Positions 14,476 through 22,564 of a stretch of 37,996 nucleotides of DNA are shown here, piece by piece; the stretch's first letter is position 1; each line of letters begins with the position of its first letter. The notes beneath the pieces were generated by a model that saw only the letters and a program-made list of their open reading frames with translations, did not search any database and had not been told where the DNA came from. The translations under genes and the position numbers were made by a program. Source of the stretch: Pseudonocardia sp. KRD291 (lineage in GTDB: Bacteria; Actinomycetota; Actinomycetes; Mycobacteriales; Pseudonocardiaceae); assembly GCF_019263595.1 (NCBI RefSeq), contig NZ_JADQDD010000020.1, positions 1 through 37,996 on the forward strand, given 5' to 3'.

Positions 14476-16811
14476 GCCCGGACCTCCTGCGCGTGCAGCG
14501 CCTCCCAGACCCGCGACGGTGACACCGGCAGCGTGTCGATCTCGATCCCGAGCGCGTCGTGCACGGCCCCGGCCAGGACCGCGTTCGGGCCGAGCGTGCC
14601 GCCCTCGCCGACCCCGCGGACCCCGAGCGGGTTCGCCGCGGGCCGCGAGACGTGCCCGATCACCATCTCCGGGATCTCGGCGCTGGTCGGCATCAGGTAG
14701 TCCAGCAGGGTGCCGGTCGAGAGGTTGCCGTCGGTGTCGTAGACGAGGTGCTCGTAGAGCGCGCCGCCGATGCCCTGCGCGATCGAGCCGGCGATCTGGC
14801 CGTCCACGATCTGCGGGTGCATCGCCCGTCCGGCGTCCTCGACGCAGACGTAGGACAGGATCGTCAGCTCCCCGGTCGTCCGGTCCACCTCGACGGCCGC
14901 GACCTGTGCGCCGGCAGCGAACGCGCCGCGGATCGGGTCGTAGAACCGCGTCGCCTCCAGGCCCGGCTCGATGCCCTCGGGCAGCCGGTGGGACTCCAGG
15001 TAGGCGACGCGCGCGACCTCGGCCACCGAGATCCGCGGTTCCGCCTCGCCGACGACCGAGATCCGTCCGTCGACGACGCGCAGGTCGTCGACGGAGGCCT
15101 CGAGCAGCCCGGCGGCCAGGTCGAGCAGCTTGGCCTGCACCGCCTGGGCGGTCCGGTGCGCGGCCCCGCCGCCGATCACGGCCTGCCGCGAGGAGAACGC
15201 GCCGAAGCCCCACAGCGAGGCGTCGGTGTCGCCGATCCGGACGTCGACGTCGTCGTAGGTGACGCCGATGCCGTCGGCGACGATCTGCGCCACGGTCGTC
15301 TCCAGTCCCTGGCCCTGCGAGGTGACGCCGGAGAACACGGTGACCCGGCCGTCCGCGTTGATCCGCACCGTGCACGCGTCGTGCCCGGTCCGGAACGGCA
15401 TCCGGGGCCCGGCGCTGGCGGCCCGGCCGAGGCCGGTGAGCTCGTTGTAGAGCGCGACGCCGATCCCGATCGGCGCCTCCCCCGCGGCCCGGCGCCGCTC
15501 CTGCTCGGCACGCACCGACGGGTAGTCGATCAGGTCGAGGGCCTTGTCCAGGCACTCCGCGTAGTGCCCCGAGTCGTCGACCAGCCGCGACGGCATCTTG
15601 TAGGGGACGTCCTCGGGCATGATCACGTTGCGGCGCCGGATCTCGACCGCGTCCAGCCCGAGCCGCGCGGCGGCGGAGTCGAACATGGCCTCCATCGCGT
15701 ACACGCTCGCCGGGCGGGCGACACCGCGGTAGGGCCCGGACGGCGCGGTGTTCGTCGCGACGCCGCGCACCGTGGCGCGGTAGTGCGCCAGCCTGTACGG
15801 CCCGGACAGCAGCCCGCCCGCCATCAGCGGCTCGATCCCGGCCGTCCACGGGTACACCGAGTAGGCGCCGACGTTGCAGGTCACGTCCGCGTCGATCCCC
15901 AGCAGCGTGCCGTCGCCGTCGAACGCGGCGCGCATCCGGTAGCGGTGGTCGCGGGCGTGGGTGGCGGCGAGCAGGTGCTCGGCGCGGTCCTCGGTCCACT
16001 TCAGCGGCACGCCGGGCATGGCGCGCGCCATCAGGCACAGCGCGACGTCCTCCGGGTAGAGCACGGCCTTGACGCCGAACCCGCCGCCGACGTCCGGGGC
16101 GATCACCCGGACGTTGCCCTCCGGCAGGTCCATCAGCTCGGCGATCATGTTCCGGACGATGTGCGGCACCTGGGTGCCGTTCCAGAACGTCAGCCTGCGG
16201 TCGGCGGCGTCCCACACGGCGACGCCGGCGCGGCACTCCATCGGGTTGCCGGAGTGCCGGTTGGTGACCAGGTCCCGCTCCACCACGACGGCGGCGCCGG
16301 CGAACGTCTCGTCCACCTCGCCCGCGGTGAACGTGCGCTCGAGCAGCACGTTGTCCGGCGCCTCGGCATGCACCGGTTCCTCCGGCGGCTCCCAGGCGCA
16401 GACGGTCGGCGGCAGCGGGTCGTAGTCGATCTCGACGAGCTCGCACCCGTCCTCGGCGCGGTAGCGGTCCGCCGCGACGACCGCGGCCACCGGCTCCCCC
16501 GCGAAGCGGACCTTCCCGTGTGCGAACACGGGCTGGCCGGTCTCCACGTAGGAGGGCAGCGCGGACTGCGCACGCAGCTCGACGTCGGCGAAGTCGGCTC
16601 CGGTGAACACCCGGACGCCGGTCCCGACCGCCTCCGAGGTGTCCACACCGGTGATCCGGGCGTGCGCCACCGGGCTGCGCAGGAACGCGACGTGCCGCAT
16701 CCGGGGCAGCTCGAGGTCGGTGACGAACCGGCCGTGCCCGGTGACCAGGCGCTGGTCCTCCTTGCGGCGGACGCTCCGTCCCAGGCTCCCGGTGGTGGGC
16801 TCCCCGCTCAC
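14472..16811 (-). CDS. Molybdenum hydroxylase large subunit (CoxL-like, form II type)
   Basis: A 779-residue molybdopterin-binding catalytic subunit. N-terminal ald_Xan_dh domain: SVRRKEDQRLVTGHGRFVTD. Cofactor-binding domain: APDVGGGFGVKAVLYPED and SGPYRGVARP. The active-site loop of true CO dehydrogenases reads AYRCSFR with the Cu-binding Cys; here it is PYRGVARP, so this is not a CO dehydrogenase but an aldehyde, heterocycle or acyl-CoA hydroxylase or reductase. The catalytic Glu is in GVGEGGTLGP near residue 742. The GTG start overlaps the SDR stop as GTGA. The operon also makes a CoA ligase, which favours a CoA thioester substrate (compare 4-hydroxybenzoyl-CoA reductase). The actual substrate is unknown. 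Confidence 0.95.
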   Translation of the reverse strand: MSGEPTTGSLGRSVRRKEDQRLVTGHGRFVTDLELPRMRHVAFLRSPVAHARITGVDTSEAVGTGVRVFTGADFADVELRAQSALPSYVETGQPVFAHGKVRFAGEPVAAVVAADRYRAEDGCELVEIDYDPLPPTVCAWEPPEEPVHAEAPDNVLLERTFTAGEVDETFAGAAVVVERDLVTNRHSGNPMECRAGVAVWDAADRRLTFWNGTQVPHIVRNMIAELMDLPEGNVRVIAPDVGGGFGVKAVLYPEDVALCLMARAMPGVPLKWTEDRAEHLLAATHARDHRYRMRAAFDGDGTLLGIDADVTCNVGAYSVYPWTAGIEPLMAGGLLSGPYRLAHYRATVRGVATNTAPSGPYRGVARPASVYAMEAMFDSAAARLGLDAVEIRRRNVIMPEDVPYKMPSRLVDDSGHYAECLDKALDLIDYPSVRAEQERRRAAGEAPIGIGVALYNELTGLGRAASAGPRMPFRTGHDACTVRINADGRVTVFSGVTSQGQGLETTVAQIVADGIGVTYDDVDVRIGDTDASLWGFGAFSSRQAVIGGGAAHRTAQAVQAKLLDLAAGLLEASVDDLRVVDGRISVVGEAEPRISVAEVARVAYLESHRLPEGIEPGLEATRFYDPIRGAFAAGAQVAAVEVDRTTGELTILSYVCVEDAGRAMHPQIVDGQIAGSIAQGIGGALYEHLVYDTDGNLSTGTLLDYLMPTSAEIPEMVIGHVSRPAANPLGVRGVGEGGTLGPNAVLAGAVHDALGIEIDTLPVSPSRVWEALHAQEVRA

Positions 16812-17572
16812 GGCATCGCGTATCCGCCGTTGACGGACACGATCTGGCCCGTCGTCCAGGAGGAGAGCGGCGAGGCCAGCATCAGCACCATCGGCGTGAC
16901 GTCGTCCGGGTGCCCGAAGCGGCGCAGCGGGTACATCGCGAGGACCTTCTTCATCTGCTCCGCCTCCGGGGTGCCGGCGTGGGCGTCGAAGTTGTCGGTG
17001 CGGACCAGCGCCAGCGACACCGCGTTCGCCCGGATCCCGAACCGGGCCAGCTCCTTGGCCAGCGACCGGGTCAGCCCGACGGTGGTCGAGCGGGCCGTCG
17101 CGGTGACCAGCAACCCGGACTCCCCGACCCGCCCGGAGTCGCCCATCAGGTTGACGATCGACCCCGCCTTCCGTTCGGACATCCTCGTGGCGACGGCGTG
17201 CGTGAGCTGCAGCGTTCCAGTCACCGTGACGTCGATCTGCGGCGCCCAGTCCTCCGGAGTGGACTCCAGGAAGCGCTGCTTGCGCGTCACCGCCGAGTTG
17301 TTGACCAGCACCCCGATCGGGCCCAGCTCCGACTCCACGCGCTCGACGAGCGTCGCCACGTCGCCCGCGTCGCGGGTGTCGCCACCGACCGCGATCGCCT
17401 TCACCCCGAGCTCGGCGGCCTCGGCCGCGGCCTTCTCCGCGCCCTCGCCGGAGGAGTGGTGGTGGAACGCGACGTGCGCGCCCTCGGCCGCGAACGCCAG
17501 CCCGATCGCCCGGCCCAGCCCCTGTCCGGCCCCGGTGACCAGCACCGTCGTTCCCGCCAGCTGCAGATCCAT
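16808..17572 (-). CDS. SDR-fold protein lacking the catalytic tetrad
   Basis: A 254-residue Rossmann-fold protein of the classical SDR family. The nucleotide site is intact (VTGAGQGLG, residues 12-20; NNSA at 91-94 for NNAG), and the C-terminus VSNGG-like VSVNGGYAMP is normal. The catalytic residues are not. Aligned on GLTRSLAKEL, the usual YxxxK reads TATAR: Thr157 for Tyr and Arg161 for Lys. The Ser position is Gly144 and the structural Asn is Thr116. I checked this against the DNA, and the frame is continuous. It may bind NAD(P) without normal redox chemistry, use another mechanism, or act as a partner of the molybdenum enzyme. It sits between the metallo-hydrolase and coxL genes with minimal spacing. 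Confidence 0.9.
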   Translation of the reverse strand: MDLQLAGTTVLVTGAGQGLGRAIGLAFAAEGAHVAFHHHSSGEGAEKAAAEAAELGVKAIAVGGDTRDAGDVATLVERVESELGPIGVLVNNSAVTRKQRFLESTPEDWAPQIDVTVTGTLQLTHAVATRMSERKAGSIVNLMGDSGRVGESGLLVTATARSTTVGLTRSLAKELARFGIRANAVSLALVRTDNFDAHAGTPEAEQMKKVLAMYPLRRFGHPDDVTPMVLMLASPLSSWTTGQIVSVNGGYAMP

Positions 17573-17586
17573 GTCCGTTCCTCTCC

Positions 17587-18387
17587 TCAGACCGACCGGA
17601 ACGTGCGGTGGCCGCCGGTCGTCACGACCCGGCCGAAGCGCAGGTCCGGGAAGTGCGCGCCGACCACCAGGTCGGAGGTGTCGGCAACCTCGTCGGCGAG
17701 CGCGTTGCGCACGGCGCTCGCGGCGACCGGGTCGACGTCGAACACGGCCTCCCAGTCGCGCTCGGCCAGCTCCACCACCGAGTGCACGACGTCACCGAGC
17801 AGCAGCGCGCGCTCGTCACCGTCGGAGACGACGTAGACCGTCGAGCCGGGCGTGTGCCCCGGCGTGTGCCGCGTGCTCAGGCCCGGGGCCAGCGCGACGT
17901 CGTCGGTGAACGTCTCCAACCGACTCTCCAGCGGGGAGAGCTTGCGGACGGCGCCGGGCTCGGCGTCGGCCGACTCCACGAAGTGCGCCCAGTCGTCGGC
18001 GTGCACCCGGTAGGTGGCGCCCGGGAACACGACCTCGCCCTTGCGGGTGGCCCAGCCGACGTGGTCGAAGTGCAGGTGCGTGAACACGACGTCGGTGACG
18101 TCGTCGGGCGCGACACCGTGCCCGCGCAGCGAGTCCAGGAACCCGCCGCCGACATACTTGCCGTTGTCGATACCGCCGACACCGACGTCGACCAGCACGA
18201 CCCGGTCGCCGGTCCGGACGAGGAACCCGCCCAGCGGCATGTGCAGCACGCCGTCGCCGTCGACCTGGTCGGCGTGACACGACCAGGCCTCGTCCCCGGG
18301 CACGCCGGGGCGGCTCAGGACCTCCGTGGCCACCTCGTGCCCCGTGCCGTCCCGCACGGGCAGGATCTCGACCGCACCGATCCGCAC
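17587..18387 (-). CDS. Metallo-beta-lactamase-fold hydrolase
   Basis: A 266-residue two-metal hydrolase. HLHFDHVGW supplies the HxHxDH zinc motif. The further ligands are HTPGHTPGS, LLLGDVVHS and the late GAHFP. The VLVDVGVGGIDNGKYVGGGFLDSLRGHGV segment resembles lactonases and esterases of the AiiA/PNB-hydrolase kind. In an operon with a CoA ligase and a molybdenum hydroxylase it could hydrolyse a lactone, ester or CoA thioester. I chose GTG 18387 because GGAGGT lies 6 bases upstream. The ATG at 18411 has no such signal and falls inside the operator-like sequence. The first gene after the ligase, it probably also has its own promoter. Confidence 0.92.
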   Translation of the reverse strand: MRIGAVEILPVRDGTGHEVATEVLSRPGVPGDEAWSCHADQVDGDGVLHMPLGGFLVRTGDRVVLVDVGVGGIDNGKYVGGGFLDSLRGHGVAPDDVTDVVFTHLHFDHVGWATRKGEVVFPGATYRVHADDWAHFVESADAEPGAVRKLSPLESRLETFTDDVALAPGLSTRHTPGHTPGSTVYVVSDGDERALLLGDVVHSVVELAERDWEAVFDVDPVAASAVRNALADEVADTSDLVVGAHFPDLRFGRVVTTGGHRTFRSV

Positions 18388-18399
18388 CGGCCCACCTCC

Positions 18400-18422
18400 A
18401 CTAACGCTCATTAGTCACTCTA
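18400..18422 (-). promoter_or_regulatory. TetR-type operator with -10 box upstream of the MBL gene
   Basis: ACTAACGCTCATTAGT (18400-18415) has ACTAA/TTAGT arms. Its first 12 bases after the A are identical to the element at 20024. Directly upstream on the minus strand, TAGAGT (18422-18417) can serve as a -10 box and shares its TAG with the ligase stop codon. I found no good -35. Confidence 0.55.
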
Positions 18423-19973
18423 GCCCGACGCCACCTGGTCCCGCAGCCGGAACCGGAGGATCTTCCCGGACCCGGTGCGCGGGATCGCCCCGACCTCGAC
18501 CAGCCGGGCCGGGACCTTGAACGACGACAGCCGCTGCCGGGCCCCGGCCAGCACGGCGTCGTGGTCGAGCGGGCCGGGCCCGCGCGGCACGACGAACGCG
18601 ACCGGCACCTCGCCGAGGTGCTCGTGCGGAACCCCGACGACGGCGGCGTCGGCCACCGCGTCCATCCCCAGCAGGGCGTCCTCCACCTCGGCCGGGTAGA
18701 TGTTCTCCCCGCCGCGGATGATCAGCTCCTTGGTCCGGCCGCTGATCCGCAGGTAGCCGTGCCCGTCGCGGCGGGCCAGGTCGCCGGTGCGGTACCAGCC
18801 GTCGACGATCGCGGCCGCCGTCGCGTCCGGCAGGTGGTGGTAGCCGGGCGTGACGTTCGGGCCCTGCACCCAGATCTCGCCCTCCTCGCCCGGGAGCACG
18901 TCGCGCAGCGTGGCCGGGTCGACCAGGCGCACGGTCAGGCCGGGCAGCGGCAACCCGCAGGAGCCCATCACCCGCTCGCCGGTCGGCCAGTTCATGGTGA
19001 CCATCGTCGAGGTCTCGGTGATCCCGTAGCCGTCGAGCAGCGGCACCGAGAACGCCGCCTCGAAGCGCTCGTTGACCGCGGCGGCCAGGATCGCCCCGGC
19101 CGAGATGCACATCCGCAGCCCCGGAGCGTCGAGGGTCTCCAGCCGGTCCACCAGGTAGTGGAACATCGTCGGGACGCCGGGCAGCACCGTCACGTCGCCC
19201 TCGGGCCCGCCGGTGAGCCGCTCCGCGACGTCGTCGACGGAGAACCGGGGCAGGATCCGCTCGCTGGCCCCGACCGCGGCCACGCCGAGCACGCACAGCA
19301 CCAGCGCGTAGGAGTGGAACAGCGGCAGCGGCGAGAGCAGCACGTCGTCCGGGCCGATCCCGATCGGCGCCCAGCACGCCGCGACGACCCAGAAGCAGCC
19401 GCGCTGGGTCAGGTACACGCCCTTGGGACGGCCGGTGGTGCCGGAGGTGTAGAGCATCCAGGCGGTGTCGTCGAGGCCGAGGCAGTCGCGCGGTCCCTGC
19501 GCCGCGGGCGCCGCGACCAGGTCGGCGTAGGCGATCTCGCGCGGCTCGACCCCCTCCGCCGGTACGCCCCCGACCACGACGACCGCCAGCAGGTCCGCGC
19601 CGGAGGCCAGCCCGCGTACGACGTCGAGGTGCTCGGCATCGGTGATCACGACGCGCGCCCCGCTGTCGCCCAGCACGTGCTCGACCTCGGTGACCGGCGA
19701 CGCCGGGTTCACGCAGACCGCCACCGCACCCGACCGCGGAACGGCCAGGTAGGACTCGGCGACCTCGACCCGGTTGTTCAGGTAGAGCAGCACCCGGTCG
19801 CCGCGCTCGACGCCGGCCTCCTGCAGGTGCCCGGCCAGGCGCGCCGTGGTGCCGGAGAGCTCGGCGTAGGTGATCGTGCGGACGTCGTCGACGAACGCGG
19901 TCCGGTCCGGTCGCCCGGCCGCGTGACCGGCCAGGATCTCGTGCACCGGCCGGATGTACTCGGTACGCAGCAC
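18420..19973 (-). CDS. Acyl-CoA ligase (AMP-forming)
   Basis: A 517-residue ANL-superfamily ligase that activates a carboxylic acid through an acyl-AMP to its CoA thioester. Motifs in order: YTSGTTGRPKGVYL (P-loop, about 175-188), DGYGITETST, WYRTGDLARRDGHGY, GRTKELIIRGGENIYPAEVE, and the catalytic Lys in RTGSGKILRF near residue 507. Length and motifs match medium-chain or aromatic acid ligases; the substrate pocket cannot be assigned by eye. The GTG start has GGGAGG 6 bases upstream. It is the first gene of the operon with the metallo-hydrolase, SDR-like protein and molybdenum hydroxylase, so it likely supplies their CoA-bound substrate. A TetR-type element overlaps its predicted transcription start. 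Confidence 0.94.
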   Translation of the reverse strand: MLRTEYIRPVHEILAGHAAGRPDRTAFVDDVRTITYAELSGTTARLAGHLQEAGVERGDRVLLYLNNRVEVAESYLAVPRSGAVAVCVNPASPVTEVEHVLGDSGARVVITDAEHLDVVRGLASGADLLAVVVVGGVPAEGVEPREIAYADLVAAPAAQGPRDCLGLDDTAWMLYTSGTTGRPKGVYLTQRGCFWVVAACWAPIGIGPDDVLLSPLPLFHSYALVLCVLGVAAVGASERILPRFSVDDVAERLTGGPEGDVTVLPGVPTMFHYLVDRLETLDAPGLRMCISAGAILAAAVNERFEAAFSVPLLDGYGITETSTMVTMNWPTGERVMGSCGLPLPGLTVRLVDPATLRDVLPGEEGEIWVQGPNVTPGYHHLPDATAAAIVDGWYRTGDLARRDGHGYLRISGRTKELIIRGGENIYPAEVEDALLGMDAVADAAVVGVPHEHLGEVPVAFVVPRGPGPLDHDAVLAGARQRLSSFKVPARLVEVGAIPRTGSGKILRFRLRDQVASG

Positions 19974-20023
19974 CGTCGCCCTCCCTCGATCCCCGTCGAC
20001 CGCGGCTGGAGCCGTCCAGCTAG

Positions 20024-20074
20024 CTAACGCTCATTCGTCTGGCGAACGTAGCGACGCGTCCCCGCCTCGCGCAA
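20024..20074 (-). promoter_or_regulatory. Ligase promoter with TetR-type operator
   Basis: CTAACGCTCATTCG at 20024-20037 matches the element at 18401 at 13 of 14 positions and continues with GTC in both. Read on the minus strand, -35 TTGCGC (20074-20069), an 18-base spacer and -10 TACGTT (20050-20045) precede it. The operator therefore covers the predicted transcription start. The site lies between the ligase and the divergent TetR genes. Confidence 0.55.
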
Positions 20075-20100
20075 GGGCCGGGCATGCGCGGGCACGCGGC

Positions 20101-20106
20101 TAGGGT
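20101..20106 (+). promoter_or_regulatory. -10 box of a leaderless TetR transcript
   Basis: TAGGGT followed by exactly 7 bases and then the ATG at 20114. This is the spacing expected when transcription begins at the start codon. There is no Shine-Dalgarno of normal strength, which supports a leaderless mRNA and decides the start over the upstream ATG at 20084. Confidence 0.55.
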
Positions 20107-20113
20107 GATCCGC

Positions 20114-20701
20114 ATGTGCCCGGCAAGGCCTGCGGTGACCAGGGAGACGGTGCTCGACCAGGCCCTGACGCTGTTCGCCGAACGCGGCTACCACGGGACC
20201 CCGCTGAGCGAGATCGCCGAGGCGCTCGGCATCCGCACGCCGAGCCTCTACAACCACATGGGCTCCAAGCACGAGCTGCTGGAGACGATCCTGACCCGGA
20301 CCCTGGACGAGGTGCTCGCCGACTTCGCCGCGGCCGTGCGCGACGTCGACGGGCCGGCCGCGCGGCTGCACGCCGCGACCCGTGTCTACGCCCTGCGCCA
20401 CGCCACGCACCGGCGCGAGGCCCTGGTCGTCAACCGGGACACCACCAGCCTCGACGAGCCGGACCTGTCCCGGGTCCGGGAGCGTCGCCGCGAGCACGAA
20501 CGCGCCGTCCGGGCGATCATCATCGACGGCGTCGGGACCGGCGGGTTCCAGGTCGGCGACCCGGCACTGGCCTCGTTCGCGATCCTGGAGATGAGCGTCA
20601 GCATCGCCCGCTGGTTCCGCGACGACGGGCCCCGCACGGCCGAGCAGGTCGCCGACGAGTTCGCCGGGTACGCGCTGCGGATCGTGCGGTACCGGCCGTG
20701 A
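20114..20701 (+). CDS. TetR family regulator (first of a tandem pair)
   Basis: A 195-residue TetR regulator. The N-terminal helix-turn-helix is clear: LTLFAERGYHGTPLSEIAEALGIRTPSLYNHMGSKHELL (about residues 16-54). The C-terminal ligand domain carries YALRHATHRREALVVNRDT and SIARWFRDDGP. It is closely similar to the next gene throughout, so the two arose by tandem duplication. Divergent from the CoA ligase gene, it is a probable repressor of the ligase/molybdenum hydroxylase operon through the CTAACGCTCATT elements. The ligand could be an acyl-CoA, as in related regulators of lipid and sterol catabolism, but this is inference. Confidence 0.93.
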   Translation: MCPARPAVTRETVLDQALTLFAERGYHGTPLSEIAEALGIRTPSLYNHMGSKHELLETILTRTLDEVLADFAAAVRDVDGPAARLHAATRVYALRHATHRREALVVNRDTTSLDEPDLSRVRERRREHERAVRAIIIDGVGTGGFQVGDPALASFAILEMSVSIARWFRDDGPRTAEQVADEFAGYALRIVRYRP

Positions 20702-21282
20702 CCCGCGCCCCTCTGACCGGCGAGTCCGTGCTGGATGCGGCCCTGACCCTGTTCGCCGAACGCGGCTACCACGGCACCGCGCTGAGCGAGATCGCCGGCG
20801 CGCTCGACGTCCGCACACCGAGCCTCTACAACCACATGCGCTCCAAGCACGACCTGCTGCGCACGCTCGTCGAACGCACGGTGACCGGCGTCCTCGCCGA
20901 CTTCCGCACCGCCGTCGACGGCCGCACCGACCCGATCGACCGGCTGCACCACGCGACCCTGGTCTACGCCCGCCGGCACGCCACCCACCGCCGGGAGGCG
21001 ATCGTGGTCAACCGGGACACCGGCAGCCTCGACGAGCCGCACCGCAGCGCCATGCAGGACCTGCGCCGCGCCCACGAGCACGGCCTGCGCGAGATCATCA
21101 CCGACGGCGTGCGCACCGGCCGGTTCGCCGTCGACTCCCCCGCGCTGGCCTCGTTCGCGATCCGCGAGATGTGCGTGAGCATCGCGCGCTGGTTCCGCGA
21201 CGACGGCCCGGTCGGTCCGGACCAGGTCGCCCGCGAGTACACCGAGTTCGCCCTGACGATCGTCGGGGTCGGGCGGGTCTGA
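20698..21282 (+). CDS. TetR family regulator (second of a tandem pair)
   Basis: A 194-residue TetR regulator whose GTG start overlaps the previous stop as GTGA, so the pair is translated together. The helix-turn-helix reads LTLFAERGYHGTALSEIAGALDVRTPSLYNHM, nearly the same as in its neighbour, and the recognition helix TPSLYNHM is identical. Over the whole alignment about two thirds of residues match by eye, and blocks of DNA are also identical. Matching recognition helices imply that both proteins bind the same sites, perhaps as a heterodimer or with different ligands. It converges with the YdcF-like gene with only 4 bases between stops. Confidence 0.93.
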   Translation: MTRAPLTGESVLDAALTLFAERGYHGTALSEIAGALDVRTPSLYNHMRSKHDLLRTLVERTVTGVLADFRTAVDGRTDPIDRLHHATLVYARRHATHRREAIVVNRDTGSLDEPHRSAMQDLRRAHEHGLREIITDGVRTGRFAVDSPALASFAIREMCVSIARWFRDDGPVGPDQVAREYTEFALTIVGVGRV

Positions 21283-21286
21283 GCGA

Positions 21287-22336
21287 TCAGCCCGCGGCCA
21301 GGACCACCGCCAGCGGCAGCGGGACCGCTACCAGCACCAGCAGCACGGCGTTGACGACGCGGTACTCGCGCAGGATCGCGACGAACTCCCGGAGCACCGC
21401 GCTCGGCCAGTAGTAGCCGGCGGTCGGGGCTCCGACGGCCTGCGCGTCGACACCCAGCCGTCGCGCCAGCAGCGCGGCCCGGAGCACGTGGTAGTTGCTG
21501 GTGACGATCAGCCCGGTGCCCGCTCCGACGTCGGCACCGGCCTCGGCGCGGACCAGGGCGTCGCTGAGGCGCAGGTTCTGCTCGGTGTTGCGGGACGCGG
21601 TCTCGGCCCGCAGCGAGTCCGGCTCGGCGCCGTGCCCGCGTGCCCACCCGGCCATCGCCTCCCCCTCCGCGAGCCGCTCGTCGCCGCCCTTCCCGCCGGA
21701 CATGACCAGCAGGCGGGCCCCGCGACGGGCGAACTCGGCCAGCCCCGTGCGGATCCGGGACGCCAGCAGCGGTGGCACCTCGCTGCCGTGCAGCCCGGAC
21801 CCCAGCACCACCACCCAGTCGACGGGCCGGTCGCGCACGAGCCACACGTAGAGCCGCGCGTACCCCAGGTACGCGACGAACTGGAAGGACAGGAACAGCA
21901 CCCCGAGGAAGCACACCAGCCAGCCGGCCCGTGCCCACAGCGAGTCCCCGAGCACCGCCGGGACGGCGACCGCGAACAGGCCGAGGATCAGCAGCCCGAG
22001 CAGCAGCGACAACGAGTTGCCCGCGCTGACCCGCTCCCGGCGCAGCATCACCAGCCCGTTCAGGATCAGGAACACGGCGAACACGACCGCGAGCAGCGGC
22101 GAGAGCACGGCCAGCACGATGCCGGTGGCCAGCACCGGGTTGCCGCCGGCGACGCCCAGGACGCCGGGGACGTTGCCGACCATCAGTGCCGAGGCGAGCA
22201 GCCAGTAGGAGTTGCCCAGCCGCCGCGGCTCGCTGCGGATCCGTCGCACGGTGACCAGGCAGAGCACCACGGTAAGCGCCAGCGGGACGGCGACGAGCAG
22301 GGCGTAGAGCGCGAGCGACACAGCGGTTTCGGACAT
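21287..22336 (-). CDS. YdcF/ElyC family membrane protein (DUF218)
   Basis: A 349-residue integral membrane protein. About five hydrophobic helices occupy residues 1-175, followed by a cytoplasmic or extracellular DUF218 domain: DWVVVLGSGLHGSEVPPLLASRI, LLVMSGGKGGDERLAEGEAMA, ASRNTEQNLRLS and LIVTSNYHVLRAALLARRLG. A last helix lies at the C-terminus (AVLLVLVAVPLPLAVVLAAG). DUF218 proteins such as SanA and ElyC affect envelope integrity, with no firm enzymatic activity. ATG 22336 is preferred; a GTG one codon upstream is equivalent. Not obviously linked to the surrounding catabolic genes. Confidence 0.88.
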   Translation of the reverse strand: MSETAVSLALYALLVAVPLALTVVLCLVTVRRIRSEPRRLGNSYWLLASALMVGNVPGVLGVAGGNPVLATGIVLAVLSPLLAVVFAVFLILNGLVMLRRERVSAGNSLSLLLGLLILGLFAVAVPAVLGDSLWARAGWLVCFLGVLFLSFQFVAYLGYARLYVWLVRDRPVDWVVVLGSGLHGSEVPPLLASRIRTGLAEFARRGARLLVMSGGKGGDERLAEGEAMAGWARGHGAEPDSLRAETASRNTEQNLRLSDALVRAEAGADVGAGTGLIVTSNYHVLRAALLARRLGVDAQAVGAPTAGYYWPSAVLREFVAILREYRVVNAVLLVLVAVPLPLAVVLAAG

Positions 22337-22564
22337 CACACTTCACGGCGGTCGACGGGGAGGTGGTGGGCGGGGGCGGCACCTCAGGGCTCACATCTTG
22401 CTCGCCAGCCGCACCCGGCCGGGCACCGTGGCCGCCGTTCCACTCCATCGTGGACGGTATGTCGAGGGCGGCCGGCCCCGGTGCGGCTCCCGCCGCCCCG
22501 GTTAGCCTGCGGCGAGAACCTGCCCGGCGGCACACCGCCGGGCCACCGGCGGGAGGAGACGATC
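22337..22564. other. Divergent intergenic region
   Basis: A 228-base gap between the YdcF-like gene and the isomerase gene. It should carry both promoters. I see no clear -10/-35 pair, repeat or hairpin. Only the GGGAGGAG ribosome-binding site at its right end is obvious. Confidence 0.5.

Noticed and set aside
14472-16811. Considered a CO dehydrogenase large subunit.
   Set aside because: The Cu-binding Cys loop of form I enzymes is missing, and the loop reads PYRGVARP. Operon partners also do not match cox genes.
20024-20818. A minus-strand frame opposite the TetR pair.
   Set aside because: It overlaps two confident TetR genes and resembles nothing. Its C-terminal codons fall inside the operator element.
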